Positions 47,606-59,210 are shown, counted from the stretch's first letter. The stretch: DNA of 64,000 bases from Megalonaias nervosa (GCA_016617855.1 JAECUM010000804.1:124001-188000); one strand, 5' to 3'. The notes: generated by a model not told the origin, from the sequence alone. Numbers and translations are program-made.

Positions 47606-49480
47606 ATATTAATATACATGTACTTTCACATGATGCCATGTCTCACCTCTGCTTGGAAAAATTCAGCAAGCTAGTAAAGTCAGTAAGCAAGAAAAATAGG
47701 TCAGTGTGACCTGCATTTGTATGTGGCAGCTAAATACCCCTCAAGATGGATGGACCTGTATGTGTTTTGTGAGAGAAATAGGCCAAAATGCAAAATTGAA
47801 TGCTATCACTGCATGGTTGATTTAAGAAATAAATGTTTGGAATCCCCAGTTTTGGAGGAAATTTATAACATATGAAGAGCTCTTTGTAATGAGAACTCAT
47901 GACTTCCAGTTTATTGTCTTCGAACCTCAGTTTGGAAAATGGGTCAGATTTTCTATATACAGGAATCTTAGTTTTTGGGGTAAATATGGTCCAGGACTTG
48001 TAGTATAGAACTCCGTCACATGCTTCTGGGTTCTAAATGTCCATCTTTCATCATTCATCTAACTTTTGGTGCATTTTTTTCTTCAGCTGTCCCTTTATGG
48101 GAGAATACAGATATTATAAGAATTTGTGCACAGTGTAAACCGAACTTAATTTTGTAATTTTTATTCTTGTTTTGTGGAGAAGTTGCCTTTTTATAGTAGT
48201 TGCATTTGTTGTTAGTACGGTGATCTTCAGTATCAAAAACCCCCAGCTATATTAATATGATACTAAATATATGCATCAAACAAATGTATCTGTTTATTCA
48301 TCTAACATTACATAAACATTAATAGCTTTAATATTCTTGCATGAGCTCAGCTTGTTTGTTACTTGTGTTATTGTAGCAAGACAGCCTCCTGTGTATGTGG
48401 CACCTTTACTTAGTTTTACATGAGATTAAAGTTCTGTTCTGTTCTCAACAATATGAATCTGTAGCCACATAATCTATTTACTAAACAGACACAAGTTAAC
48501 AAACTAGAATATTTATCACTATTAAAAACTATCTTCCTTTTCTGTATACAAAAAGCATGCAGTAGAATGTCATAAAAGCGTGATTCAAAAGTAAAGCTGC
48601 TGTAATGTCATCCAGCATTTCTCTCTTGACCTCTTGACCCCCAACATACTATGGCTATTGACCTGTTTGAGATTTTTGTTCAAATACCATGTACACATTC
48701 AGTGGTGTTCCTATGTGTGCTTGTCCTAACAACAAGAGTTGATCTTGGAACAAAAACATCAAAACTCAACATGTTCATTGTTCTTGTCAACTCCATCTTC
48801 AGAGGTTGTAAGAGTTCTCAGCCCAAGAACAAGGTTTTGACAGGTTCTTCACATTATTATTAGGGCCAGAAGAACCAAAAGAATATTTTTCATTGTGTCT
48901 TTCCTGAAGAAACACTTTGGCAGAGGAATCTCATGCCATGTGTTCAGTTTCAACAATTCAAAGCACAAAATGTGTTTTTCATTATCATGAATATGTATCA
49001 TGAACTATCCAAACAAACATTCCAAACTTTATCTAATTAAGGAAGGAATACATATCTGTCTATTATTGAAAATGGCAGAAATGTCTGCTCACATTAACAT
49101 TTTTTCCCTATATTCTCTGCATTGAATGTTAAGTACTTAACTTTCTTATGTATCCAAATCTAAAATAGCTGATATACTAATCCTAGACAGACTTGCAGTT
49201 AAGTTCTTCTCATAAGTTTTCCAGCAATTTTTGGGACAGGGAGAACTGTAAACAGAGCATTGTGCCATAGGTCACAAATTTCACTTTCAGGGACAACATC
49301 AGTGACTGATTACTCATTGTGCACTGCAGCCAAATGCACACAGACAGTCCCACCATAATCCTCCTATTTTTACAAATAAACAGTTTTCCAGTTTTCTTTA
49401 AATCAATACCAAGAATGCCTGCATCCAAGCCAAGAATCACCAGATAAAGAGAAGAAAGAATATTCTAACAATACTAACAA
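47606..49480. other. Intron 8 segment; no gene recognised
   Basis: It contains chance-length frames at 48651-48863 (+) and 49440-49210 (-). Their composition (CT- and AC-rich, non-repetitive) differs a little from the surrounding AT-rich DNA, so an old mobile-element fragment is possible. I recognise no family. Confidence 0.4.
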
Positions 49481-49492
49481 ACTACATTTGTG

Positions 49493-49742
49493 GCGGGGCC
49501 CCGAGTGGCCGAGTGGTCTAAAGCGCTCTCCGTTACGGATCACTGCCTTCTCACCTCTGTCTGCGTGGGTTCGAGTCTAGGATTCGGCGAATGCGGATAT
49601 GTGAGAAAGCTTGCCAGTAGCTTCTCATGGGTCGGTGGTTCTTTCCGGGGATTTCCCAGTTTCTTCCTCCACCATTAATACTGGCTGCCATGTATAGCCT
49701 ACCGTGTGCTGAAAAATGGCGTTAAGCCCCACAACAACAACA
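49493..49742 (+). mobile_element. tRNA-derived SINE family A, copy 2
   Basis: Collinear with the minus-strand copy at 28454. It starts GCGGGGCCCCGAGTGGCCGA (box A region) and has GGGTTCGAGTCTAGG (box B), GCTTGCCAGTAGCTTCTC and GCTGAAAAATGGCGTTAA, ending in CAA repeats. ACATTTGTG flanks both ends (49484-49492 and 49743-49751). A 62-codon frame over it is not a gene. Confidence 0.93.
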
Positions 49743-50189
49743 ACATTTGTGAACACTTGCTCAGAAGTAACAATTGTGGCCAGAGTCCTTATCTCAGCTC
49801 TTCAGTGATGCATGGACATTGGAGAATCTGAGTACTTTTTATGCATCAGTGTGCTTGAAAACAGTGCCAAGCTCTTATATTATCAAGATAACTTTTATTA
49901 AGAAATATGCTGAAATTACAGTTCTTAGCCAACAACACTTGTTATGGATATGAATAGAATGGATGGAAAAATTCCTGCAGATTTACAAACTTTTGATCGT
50001 GATATTTAAAAATGAAAGATCTGGGACTTAAGTAATATGCTTAAACCTTCCCTGAACTTGAGCGTAAAGTGTCGGTCACGTGACATTGTTTTGCCATTGT
50101 GAGTAGTCTCCCTTAGAATGAATTCAAAGATTAAGTTTCATCTCTACATGCAAAGAGAAATGGAGCTAAATGCAAAACACTTACTGCTG

Positions 50190-50345
50190 AAATCTATGAC
50201 AGTGCTGGTGCACAAAACAATACTTAGTTTGGCCTATGCTTTAATGACAATGCTGGTGCTCAAAACAATACTTAGTTTGGCTTATGCTTTAATGACAATA
50301 CTGGTGCTCAAAACGATACTTAGTTTGGCCTATGCTTTACAGGCA
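50190..50345. repeat. 48-bp tandem repeat, 3 copies
   Basis: The unit joins ATGACAATGCTGGTGCTCAA, AACAATACTTAGTTTGG and CCTATGCTTTA. Copies are nearly identical and lie in an open frame (50118-50402) that is probably fortuitous. Confidence 0.88.
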
Positions 50346-50749
50346 AGTAAAATTAATTGTAAATACATGTATTCATGCAGCATTCTTGATTTCCATCACT
50401 GAAAGCTGGCCTGACAGGAAGATAGGGAAACTTTCAATTATGCAGGGTATCTGGAAAGTTTTTAAAATATTTTATTAAAATGTTTTTGTTTCTTTGAACC
50501 TGTTACTAAATTAAATGTTAATTGATAATAATGTTCCATCAAAGGATCTGCAGCTGCACATGTGGCATGCCAGAAACCTGCAGATATATATGTGTGATGT
50601 AACATAGGTAAATTTCAATGATGTAAAAATGTCATAAAAGAGAATTCTGCAACTGTGCAAAGGCCATACTGTAAAATCCTGGTGCTCTTTGGGTGCTCTC
50701 TGTCTGATATCAAGGCCAACTTGGATTAATTCACTGTTATGTCCTACAG

Positions 50750-51235
50750 TTTTGAGGTGGTTTCATCTTTTTAAAGATGGTCATGAATCCATGGATGGCA
50801 ACATATTCTGTAAGACCATTGTCTGCGATTGATGAGCAGGAAATGGCTACTGTGAAGGGGGCAGTTGATGAAGATGTTTGATACAAAATGGATGATATTT
50901 CTTTTATGGCATTATTTCATCAGCTGCTTTTAATATCTTGAAGAATCATTTGAAGCACAGAAAGTGTTGTGCACAAAGGCTGATCAAAAGCATACTTGGG
51001 TTTAAATCATCAAATATCTACCTGCTAAATATGAAAATGTCAGAATAAGAATGTCAAAGGTGATGAAACATGGATCTACTTTTCTGAACCTGATACAAGA
51101 AAAAAGAACACAACTATTCTGTTTTCTTCTAAATCAAAGCATAGTGTTAAAACAACATTATTGTAAAATTATTATTCCTTTGTCTGGTGGTCTTTCACTT
51201 TGAGAGCCTCCCATGGAGGGGAGAAATGTTAAGAA
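50750..51235 (+). pseudogene. Mariner-type transposase remnant
   Basis: Read in shifting + frames, the segment gives RWFHLFKDGHESMDG at 50755, then MATVKGAVDEDV followed by a stop, GIISSAAFNILKNHLK and HRKCCAQRL after a frameshift, and VKGDETWIYFSEPDT at 51053. The order and spacing match mariner transposases: a W-x(2)-F-K-x-G helix, the R-x-V-C-A motif, then G-D-E-T-W with the first catalytic Asp. The rest of the catalytic core is lost. It is too damaged to be active. No inverted termini were identified. Confidence 0.75.
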
Positions 51236-51399
51236 TGTGACTTGCAAATGATCAGATAATAGACTCCATTTTGCAAGACAATGTATAAATTACATTGTCA
51301 GAAGAATTACATTATGCTGTCATCACACAGAACATCTGTATATTTCTTCTGCCATTTAGGTTACTATATATATTCAGAAATTTTTTATTTCCTTATAAT

Positions 51400-52370
51400 G
51401 AAAATATACAGACACCAATCACAGTCCCTACCATCTGTCCCACTTGTCTTTATTTACAGGCCCCAATCACAGTCCCTACTATCTGTCCAGATATTCTGTA
51501 TATACAAACCTCAAATACAGTTCCTATCATCTGTTTCACTTATCTGTATATAGAGACCTCAGTCACAGTCCATACCATCTGTCCCACTTGTCTGTATTTG
51601 TGGGCCTCAATCGCAGTCCCTACCATCTGTCCCAATCATCTGTACATAGCAACCCTGATCTAAGTCCTACCATCTTTCCCACTTGTCTGTATTTACAGGC
51701 TCCAATCATAGTCCCTACTATCTGTCCCTCAGTTCTGTATATACAGACCTCAATCACAGTCCCTATCATCTGTTTCACTTGTCTGTATATAGAGATCCCA
51801 GTGACAGTCCCTACCATTTGTCCCACTTCTCTGTGTATAGAGACCCTGATCACAGTCTCTGTCATCTGTCCCACTTATCTGTACATAGAGACCTCAATCA
51901 CAGTCCCTACCATCTGTCCTGATTGTCCATATATAGAGACCCTGATCATAGTCTCTACCATCTGTCCCACATATCTGTATATAGAGACCCCAGCCACAGT
52001 CCCTACCATCTGTCCCACTTGTCTGCATATAGAAACTCCAATCACAGTCCATACCATGTCCCACTTATCTGTATATAGAGACTCTGATCACAGTCCCTGC
52101 CATCTGTCACACTTATCTGTATATAGACACCCCAGCCTCAGCTCCTATCATCTGTCACACTTGTCTGTATATAGAGACCCTGATCACAGTCCCTACCATC
52201 TGTCCCACTTGTCTGCATATAGAGACATCAATACAGTCACTACCATCTACAGTATCCCACTTGTCTGTATATAGAGACCCTGATCACTCTCCCTACCATC
52301 TGTCCCACTTACCTGTATATAGAAACCCCAGCCAAAGTCCCTACCATCTGTTCCACTTGCCTGTATATTC
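51400..52370. repeat. 48-bp minisatellite, about 20 copies
   Basis: The unit joins TCTGTATATAGAGACCCCAA, TCACAGTCCCTACCATCTGT and CCCACTTG. Divisible by three, so open frames up to 276 codons result on the + strand. Copies diverge by 5-20%. 52371-53030 has nothing recognised. Confidence 0.96.
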
Positions 52371-53034
52371 ATACGTTCTTTGCAGCAAATCAGAGCACAG
52401 CTGCTAAATTTAATTGTGATTGATTTTTTAAAGTTTATCCTAAATTTATTTTCTTAATAATTAGACAAAAAGTATTGTACACATGAATTTTCATCATTTT
52501 ATGGCAATAAAAGGTTGTGTTCATTTCTTTTTGTTTTCTGCAGATTCTTAATTTTTTAATGCATCAGTAGATAAATCCAGATTTACATTATTAACCAAAC
52601 TCTGCTGAATAAATAAATTATTTATGTTCATCTTTATTGGCTGAGAAAACAAGGTTTTTAATTATGAAAACACCTAATATGCATTTGAAGTATTGAAAGA
52701 GAGAGGCAATTACTTGTTAATGTTTGTGTTATATTTTAGAAAATAGCTCCTTTAAACAGACCATTATTAAAGCTGTAAATTAAAATTTATCGATTCATTC
52801 AGCAGAGATGGTCACTTTTTCTACTGAATAGATGACAAATTAGAGCTAACCATGCCAACTAATATGCATCTTATTTTCTTTAAAATCACAGATATTTTTT
52901 TAAAAATTGTTATCGCTTTTCAACAGTGATGACTAGATCACAGTGAAATTTTAATGAAAATTGGCTGAATATTAGTGCAGTTAGAACAGTTCAAACTTGT
53001 ATAAGTTACACAGTAAAATTGGCCAAGGTGTCAG

Positions 53035-54030
53035 ATCATCAGTTAACTAGACAAGAACAGCATCCCAGCAACGTGACAGATTATCAGTTAGCCAGGTCCC
53101 TTATAGACAGACAAGATTAGCATCCCAGTAATGTGACAGATTACAAGTTAAGCAAGTCCCTTATAGACAGACAAGATTAGCATCCCAGTAATGTGACAGA
53201 TTACAAGTTAAGCAGGTCCCTTATAAATAGACAAGATTAGCATCCCAGTAATGTGACAGATTACAAGTTAAGCAGGTCCCTTATAAATAGACAATGTTAG
53301 AATCTGAACAATATGAAAGTCAGTTAAGCAAGCCCCTTATAGTCAGACAAGATCAGCACCCCAGTAATGTGACAGATTATTAGTTAACCAGGCCCCTTAT
53401 AGTTAGACAAGCTTAGCATCCTAGCAATGTGACAGATTATCAGTTTGCCAGAACCCTTATAGTCTGACAAGATTAGCATCCCAGCAATGTGACTGGTTAT
53501 TAGTTAACCAGGTCCCTTATAGTCTGACAAGATCAGCATCCTAGCAGTGTGACATATTATCAGTTAGCCAGACCCCTTATAGTCTGACAAGATCAGCATC
53601 CTAGCAATGTGACATATTGTCAGTTAACCAGGCCCTTTATAGTCTGACAAGATCAGCATCCCAGCAATGTGACAGATTATTAGTTAACCAGGCCCCTTAT
53701 AGTTAGACAAGCTTAGCATCCTAGCAGTGTGACAGATTATCAGTTAACCAGGCCCCTTATAGTCTAACAAGATCAGCATCCCAGCAATGTGACAGATTAT
53801 TAGTTAATCAGGCCTATAGATAGTCAGACAAGATTAGCATATCAGCAGTGTGACAGATTATCAATTAACCAGGTCCCTTATAGTCTGACAAGATTAGCAT
53901 CCCAGCAATGTGACAGATTATTAGTTAATCAGGCCTCTAGTTAGTAAGACAAGACTAGCATCCCAGTAGTGTGATAGATTATCAGTTAACCAGGCCTGTT
54001 TTAGTCAGACAAGATTAACATCCAGATGTT
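53035..54030. repeat. 60-bp minisatellite, about 16 copies
   Basis: The unit joins ACAAGATTAGCATCCCAGCA, ATGTGACAGATTATCAGTTA and ACCAGGCCCCTTATAGTCTG. Left-hand copies form a subtype with AATGTGACAGATTACAAGTT. Confidence 0.96.
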
Positions 54031-54089
54031 ATTAGGTAACAAGTCAAACATGTCCTGGCTATAGAGTGGATGGTGGTCACAATAAACAA

Positions 54090-54285
54090 CATGTGACTGA
54101 CAGCTTGTGTTAGGTAGGTGGGGTTTTACTGACAGCTGGTGGTAAGTGAGTTGAGTTTGACAACTTGTGGTAGGCAGATGGAGCTTGACATACAGCTGGT
54201 GGTAAATAGGTGGAGTTTGACTTACAATTGATGGTTAATAGGTGGAGCTTGATTTACAGCAGGTGGTAGGTAGGTGTAGCTTGGG
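54090..54285. repeat. Degenerate tandem repeat, 35-45 bp unit
   Basis: Units with 'TTGACTTACAGCTGGTGGTA' and 'GGTAGGTGGAGC', about five copies. It ends about 150 bases before the last exon. Confidence 0.8.
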
Positions 54286-54433
54286 GAGTCATCATTTGTT
54301 TACCTAATAAATGTGGGACACATTACTTGCATCTCTAACAGTGAACACCTTATTGGTTTGTCACTGAGCAGATTGTACCATAGTCGTGTACAACATTCTA
54401 ATTCTGACTTTTTTAAAATTCATTTCTTTCTAG

Positions 54434-54553
54434 ACCCCTGGACGGCTGATTCACAAGCTTGGGGAGGGTGATACCACAATGAATCAGGAATACGTTGTCT
54501 TTGATGTTAATCAGGTCCTACCACTGTGCCTCATATCATATGAAGTCACCTGA
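54434..54553 (+). CDS. Terminal exon 9, PARP catalytic domain: catalytic Glu and stop
   Basis: A TTTCTTTCTAG acceptor follows a 13.4-kb intron. The 120-nt exon encodes TPGRLIHKLGEGDTTMNQ, then EYVVFDVNQVLPLCLISYEV and T, and ends in TGA at 54551-54553. EYVVFDVNQVLP is the conserved last strand pair of PARP domains. The Glu at 54488-54490 is the third triad residue, which supports polymer elongation or mono-transfer in active members. The protein ends just after the domain, as in most PARPs. Confidence 0.93.
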   Translation, partial: TPGRLIHKLGEGDTTMNQEYVVFDVNQVLPLCLISYEVT

Positions 54554-55680
54554 GAATGTTGATTGTGATCAGCAGATTCATCATATGGTAGACATATGTC
54601 ATACGTGTAGAATGCATGCCAGTAATCAGAAAAATGTCCAAAGCAAGGCTATTGTCATATGCTGAATTAATTTGATTTTATCTGCATTATTTTTTGTGGT
54701 TTTGTAGAATTATTATATTTCAATTTTGTTGAAACTTGATTCATGTTTTTACAGAAATCACAAATTAAGTATTTAAATTTGTTTTTTTAGCAGCCACAAA
54801 ATGCACAAAAGATGATACCTCACAAGTAAAGGTAAATCTTTAATGCATAAATTTCATACTGGTTATGATACAAACAAGTGAACTTGTTAGTATGCTGAGT
54901 TTTATTTAATTTCAACTTTTTGGGTATGACATTAATTCACATTTGTGCATAGGTTCAACATAATCTATGTAGATCTTTATTTTGGAAAAATCAGTTTGAT
55001 CCCATTATTTTGTTGTGATCTAAAGAAGGCTTTGTTAACAGGTTTTTCAGCTTATTTTAGTAAAATAAAGGGAAGCAACTGTCACTGCCACAAAACAAAC
55101 AACAGATTAGCAATATTGCTCCTGACATAAATGATTTTGGCATTTTGATGAATGTAGCAGTAAGATTTGGGAGGATGCATGGGTAGCATTAAGTTAATTG
55201 GAAAAATTTTGTTTCTTTCTAATGAGGTTTATCATGAACTGAGAACTGTCAGGTTGAGGCATGTGTCCATGGCAACATTGTATTGTTGTGAAAGGTCCCA
55301 CAAAAAGCTATGAAACAATTTATTTCCATATAACCTTATATATTGAATATTACAATGTCAACACACATTCAAACCTTAATAAATATCATTAAATTAAACT
55401 TGCTTCATTTTGCATGGGCATCTTCATGTCAAGTTAAAATAAAAATGTTATCTTTTATTAAATGTAACAAGTATCTTTCTTTTAATGTATAGATAATGAA
55501 AACTTGATAATTAAATAAACTATGTTTTGTTTTCATAAAATTTTAAAGAGTATTGCCTGATGTAGAATAACCATTGGATGTCCACAGATTTTCAAACTGC
55601 ATGAAGAATTTATGGGTCCCATTAATGTTTTGTGGTTGTATTTTAAAGAGTGTTGTTTGTGCAATGAAATTATGTTTAAT
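54554..55680 (+). other. Probable 3' UTR and downstream flank
   Basis: It follows the TGA. No coding signal was seen. AATAAA hexamers lie at 55064 and about 55379. The true transcript end cannot be set from sequence alone. Confidence 0.4.
55064..55069 (+). promoter_or_regulatory. Candidate poly(A) signal AATAAA for the PARP-like gene
   Basis: This is the first canonical AATAAA I found downstream of the stop codon, about 510 bases after it. In this AT-rich DNA the hexamer is common by chance, so the assignment is weak. Another copy is near 55379. Confidence 0.25.
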
Positions 55681-55689
55681 TATGCTTTG

Positions 55690-56390
55690 GTAATGAACAT
55701 TGAGAGTGTTATATACCATTTCCTTTAACTGACATAAAATAGAGAGTGTTATATATTATTTCCTTTAAATGACAAAACAGAGAGAGCAGTATATACCATT
55801 TCTTTTAACTGACATAAAATAAAGTGTGTTATATACATTTTTCTTTAAATGACAAAATAGAGAGAGAGGTATATACCATTTTCTTTAACTGAAATAACAT
55901 TGAGAGTGGTATATACCATTTCCTTTAAATGACATAACATGGAGAGAGTGGTATATACCATTTCCTTTAACTGACATAACATAGGGTGGTATATGCCATT
56001 TTCTTTAACGGACATAACATGGAGAGTGGTATATACCATTTTCTCTAATGGAGATAACATAGAGAGTGGTATATACCGTTTTCTTTAAAGGGCATAACTT
56101 AGAGAGCAGTATATGTATATACCATTTCCTTTAACTGACTAAACATAGAGAGTTGTATCTACCATTTCGTTTAACTGCATAACATAAAGAGTGGTATATA
56201 CCATTTCCTTTAACTGCATTACATAGAGAGTGTATATGCCATTTCCTTTAACTGCATAACATAGAGAGTATTTATACCATTTCCTTTAACTGACTTTACA
56301 TAGATTGTGGTATATACCATTTCCTTTAACTGCATAACATAGGTTGTGGTATATACCATTTCCTTACCTGACATAGAGAGTGTGATCAGA
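55690..56390. repeat. 40-bp minisatellite, about 17 copies
   Basis: The unit joins GAGAGTGGTATATACCATTT and CCTTTAACTGACATAACATA. It includes the palindromic core GGTATATACC in most copies. Confidence 0.95.
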
Positions 56391-57520
56391 TAAAGTCTAA
56401 TCCTATTGTTTGGCCAGGGGTGGGGTCATTGGCTCATGTACCTAGAATGTTAATATTATGTTTACTGTTTATCATATATGCACATATTTGGTACATACAT
56501 TGTCTTGTATGAATTCAATTTTTAGTATATTTTGTTGAAATATGTACCTGTTTGTCAAAAGTGCCTTTTCTAGGACCTAATTTTACTCAAATATCTTCTC
56601 AAGTTGCAACAATGATCAAATTCAGACTCTGAGTACAGAATTACTAAAATTCACCCACCCACCCTGACTTATATTGTTAGATCCAAATATTTTCACTACA
56701 TATAAGTACATGCTGTACAAGAGACTGAAAGGGAAAATAGGATGTCCTTTTTTTATGTGATATCACTGTAAGAAGACCTTAAACCCATCAAGGATGTTAT
56801 TAATATAATTTTCTTTTTCAGAATAAAAGTTTATTTTGCAGGTTTAAAATTTAATGTAAGCTCATGAATTTATCTTTCAAGTATTTGTATATCAGTATTG
56901 AGGAGTATATTCAACTTTAGCCAGGCTGCGACCTAGATGAACACACTCAGTAACCTAACGGTTGTTTAGAAACTCAAATAGAATAAACACTAGTTGTTCT
57001 AAAATAGTATGCATGATAATATTTTCTGTAACATACTAATAATCTAATCCGGAGAAAATGGTTAATGGCAAATTCCTTCACAAACCACAGTCTACATTCC
57101 AGGAATGAATACACCACCACCACCCTCATCTTTCTGGGATTGTATTTTATTTTTCTCAAAACAAAACAGGATTTAGCATTAATGTTCTTATTACTATAAC
57201 ACAGGTTCAGCTTGTTTTAATAATGGCCAAAGTTTTTAAGAGAAAAAGAGTTTGTATATTTTATATTGAATGAATGGAGTCTAAAACAGATGTCTGTACA
57301 GCATTATGTCAAGACATTTCATGGTTGCCTACATTTTTAAGACATAAATCTTTGGTATCGGTATTTTCTCAAAAATGGTGTTGATTTTTTCATTATACAT
57401 GTAGTAAGTTTGAAGATTGTAAAAAAATTTTGTACAGATAGTTATTAGGATCATTCATCAAGATAAAAAATCCCATATGTCTGTCTGTCAGTCCATTTGT
57501 ATGTCTATTCACACTTCTTG
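56391..57520. other. Intergenic; nothing recognised
   Basis: AT-rich sequence without repeat or coding signal. Confidence 0.5.
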
Positions 57521-58345
57521 TAACCAGCATAGCTCTGCCAGCCTTACACATAATTTCAGTGCCATTTGAAAAGTGAATTGCCTACAGTTATAGAGGTGCC
57601 TTTTAATGGCTTAGTCATTTCAGGTTCAATTTTGATGACGTTACTGCTCATTTTTCATCAATATTAAGTCTCCACTACAGCAGATCCTTGTAAGCAAAAC
57701 ATTGATCTGGAACCACTCAACATATTCTGATGGAATTTGGTGTGTAGATTCTCTCATAACCCGAGATGGGTAATTTATGGGATTTATTTTTCTCATTAGC
57801 TCCGTTTTGGCCTTTGATAATTATCTTCACAGAGAATGTTGCTTGTAACCACTATAGTTCTGCAAAACCTTGTACATATAATTGATAATCATTTGGTAGG
57901 TGAAATACCTATTACATGTACCGGTAAATGTGCCTTTTATTGTTTGTTTTTTTTGTCAGGTCCAATTTTGTTGGAGTGATTACCCTTTTCCCATAAAATA
58001 TTGAATCTCCACTACAACATTTCTTTGCAACCAGAGTATCTCAGGAACCATTCAGCATATATGTAGCATGATATGTGCATTGTCTCAGGACCTGGATTTG
58101 CTTTTTAGGGGTTTCGTCTTGTCTAGACCATTGACAGTTAACTTCGGATTTTCACATAGAATATTCCATGTAACCGGTATGACTCAAAATCATTCAATAT
58201 ATTCTCATGTAATTTGGTATGAACATTGTCTGATAGATTTATACATCCATTTTGGGGGTTTAGTCTCACTTCTAAGATTTTTATGGGCCCCTGATTCTCC
58301 TCCTTCTGAACTTGGTTTCTGCAAGATGTCTTCACTGAAATTTGT
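57520..58345 (+). repeat. Subrepeat element of about 190-bp units, copy 2
   Basis: Same units as 24690-25725: 'TTGTAACCAGCATAG', 'CAACATATTCTGATG', 'GTCTCATAAC', 'GCCTTTTAATGG' and 'TCCACTACAGCAGATCCTTG'. About four units in the same orientation. Confidence 0.72.
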
Positions 58346-58424
58346 TGGATTTTAAACAGGTTTAGCATGTAACCTCAGATTCATGACCTCTGGAGTGGGT
58401 TTAGTTTTCAGCATCCCATGACAT

Positions 58425-58535
58425 ACATTCTTTGGTCCATGATTACACATACATCCTTTGGGCCATGGTTACACATGCATCCATCTGGGCTATGGTTACA
58501 CATGCAACTTTTGGGCCACGGTTACACATCCTCAT
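58425..58535. repeat. 29-bp tandem repeat, about 4 copies
   Basis: Units with 'GGGCCATGGTTACACATGCA' and 'TCCTTTT'. Confidence 0.85.
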
Positions 58536-58854
58536 CACTTGGATTTCTGCAGCATAATACCATGAAGTTTTGTTGCATTGAACCAAAATTTTGCAGACAT
58601 ATGGTCAGAACTTTGAATAAATTTTTTCATTCCCCCACTGAAGTAACAGATAGGGGCCTACTGCATTGCTGAAATCTATTTCTGTACTTCCTTCCTGAAT
58701 CCATTTTAGTGTAATAGCAGACAAACTATGGAACATCAAGTCATGAAAGCCTTTACACTCTATCATGATAGCATTATCATCACAACAGGTAGGTCTTTCT
58801 TGATTTTTAAGTTATTACTTCAAATTTTAAATTTTTTTACTGTTTGTAACTTTT

Positions 58855-59210
58855 TGGACTTGTACTTTTCAACAAAATCCTTGTTAGCACAATTAAGCAA
58901 AGTCCACTTGAGGTAGAAAAATGAAATTTGATTGGCTTATATTTATTGATATGTAGTTGACCTGATTAGATTTTGAGACCATGACAGCAATTTTTAAATT
59001 TGTTTCTTTACAAAAAAATATATTTGAGCTTTTGGACTTTATTATAAGAAAAATGTTTTGAGCACAATTTATGAAAAAACCATGCAAGGTAGACTACTTA
59101 AATTTGGTATGCATCTAAATAGGCATAAATAAATGACCTGATTAGATTTTCATGCCTTCAGAGCAATTTGTAACATGTTTCTACAGCTTTAGATTATTTG
59201 GACTTGGATT
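58855..59210. repeat. Diverged tandem duplication, about 185-bp unit
   Basis: 'GACCTGATTAGATTTTGAGACCATGACAGCAATTT' (two blocks) recurs as GACCTGATTAGATTTTCATG and GAGCAATTTG. 'TTTTGGACTT..' recurs as TTATTTGGACTTGGA. Confidence 0.6.

Larger units (their letters stand above)
767..54553 (+). other. Gene span: PARP-catalytic-domain protein, 5' end outside the window
   Basis: Nine exons join at GT-AG junctions with compatible phases (1-0, 0-1, 1-1, 1-1, 1-0, 0-1, 1-0, 0-0, 0-stop). They give one open frame of about 327 residues ending in TGA. In local numbering, residues 1-76 are charged and coiled-coil-like, 77-122 form an acidic/basic linker, and about 165-327 form a PARP-type ADP-ribosyltransferase fold, which transfers ADP-ribose from NAD+ to targets. 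The family match rests on DFGKGLYFSKYPSKAAQF (tyrosine loop) and QEYVVFDVNQVLP (glutamate strand). The segment normally reading HG(T/S) here reads YFCGS, so the first catalytic His appears to be Cys. Activity and target are unknown. Introns run from about 0.7 to 19.2 kb. The first exon seen starts mid-codon, so upstream exons and the promoter lie left of the window. The exact PARP subfamily is not recognised. Confidence 0.85.

Noticed and set aside
49493..49585. A functional tRNA-Ser or tRNA-Leu gene
   Set aside because: Box A and box B are present, but the acceptor and anticodon arms do not form a convincing cloverleaf. The sequence continues into a SINE body with a CAA tail and target duplication.
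51281..52274. 276-codon + strand frame with repeated HLSVYRD motifs
   Set aside because: Translation of the 48-bp minisatellite. All three + frames are partly open.
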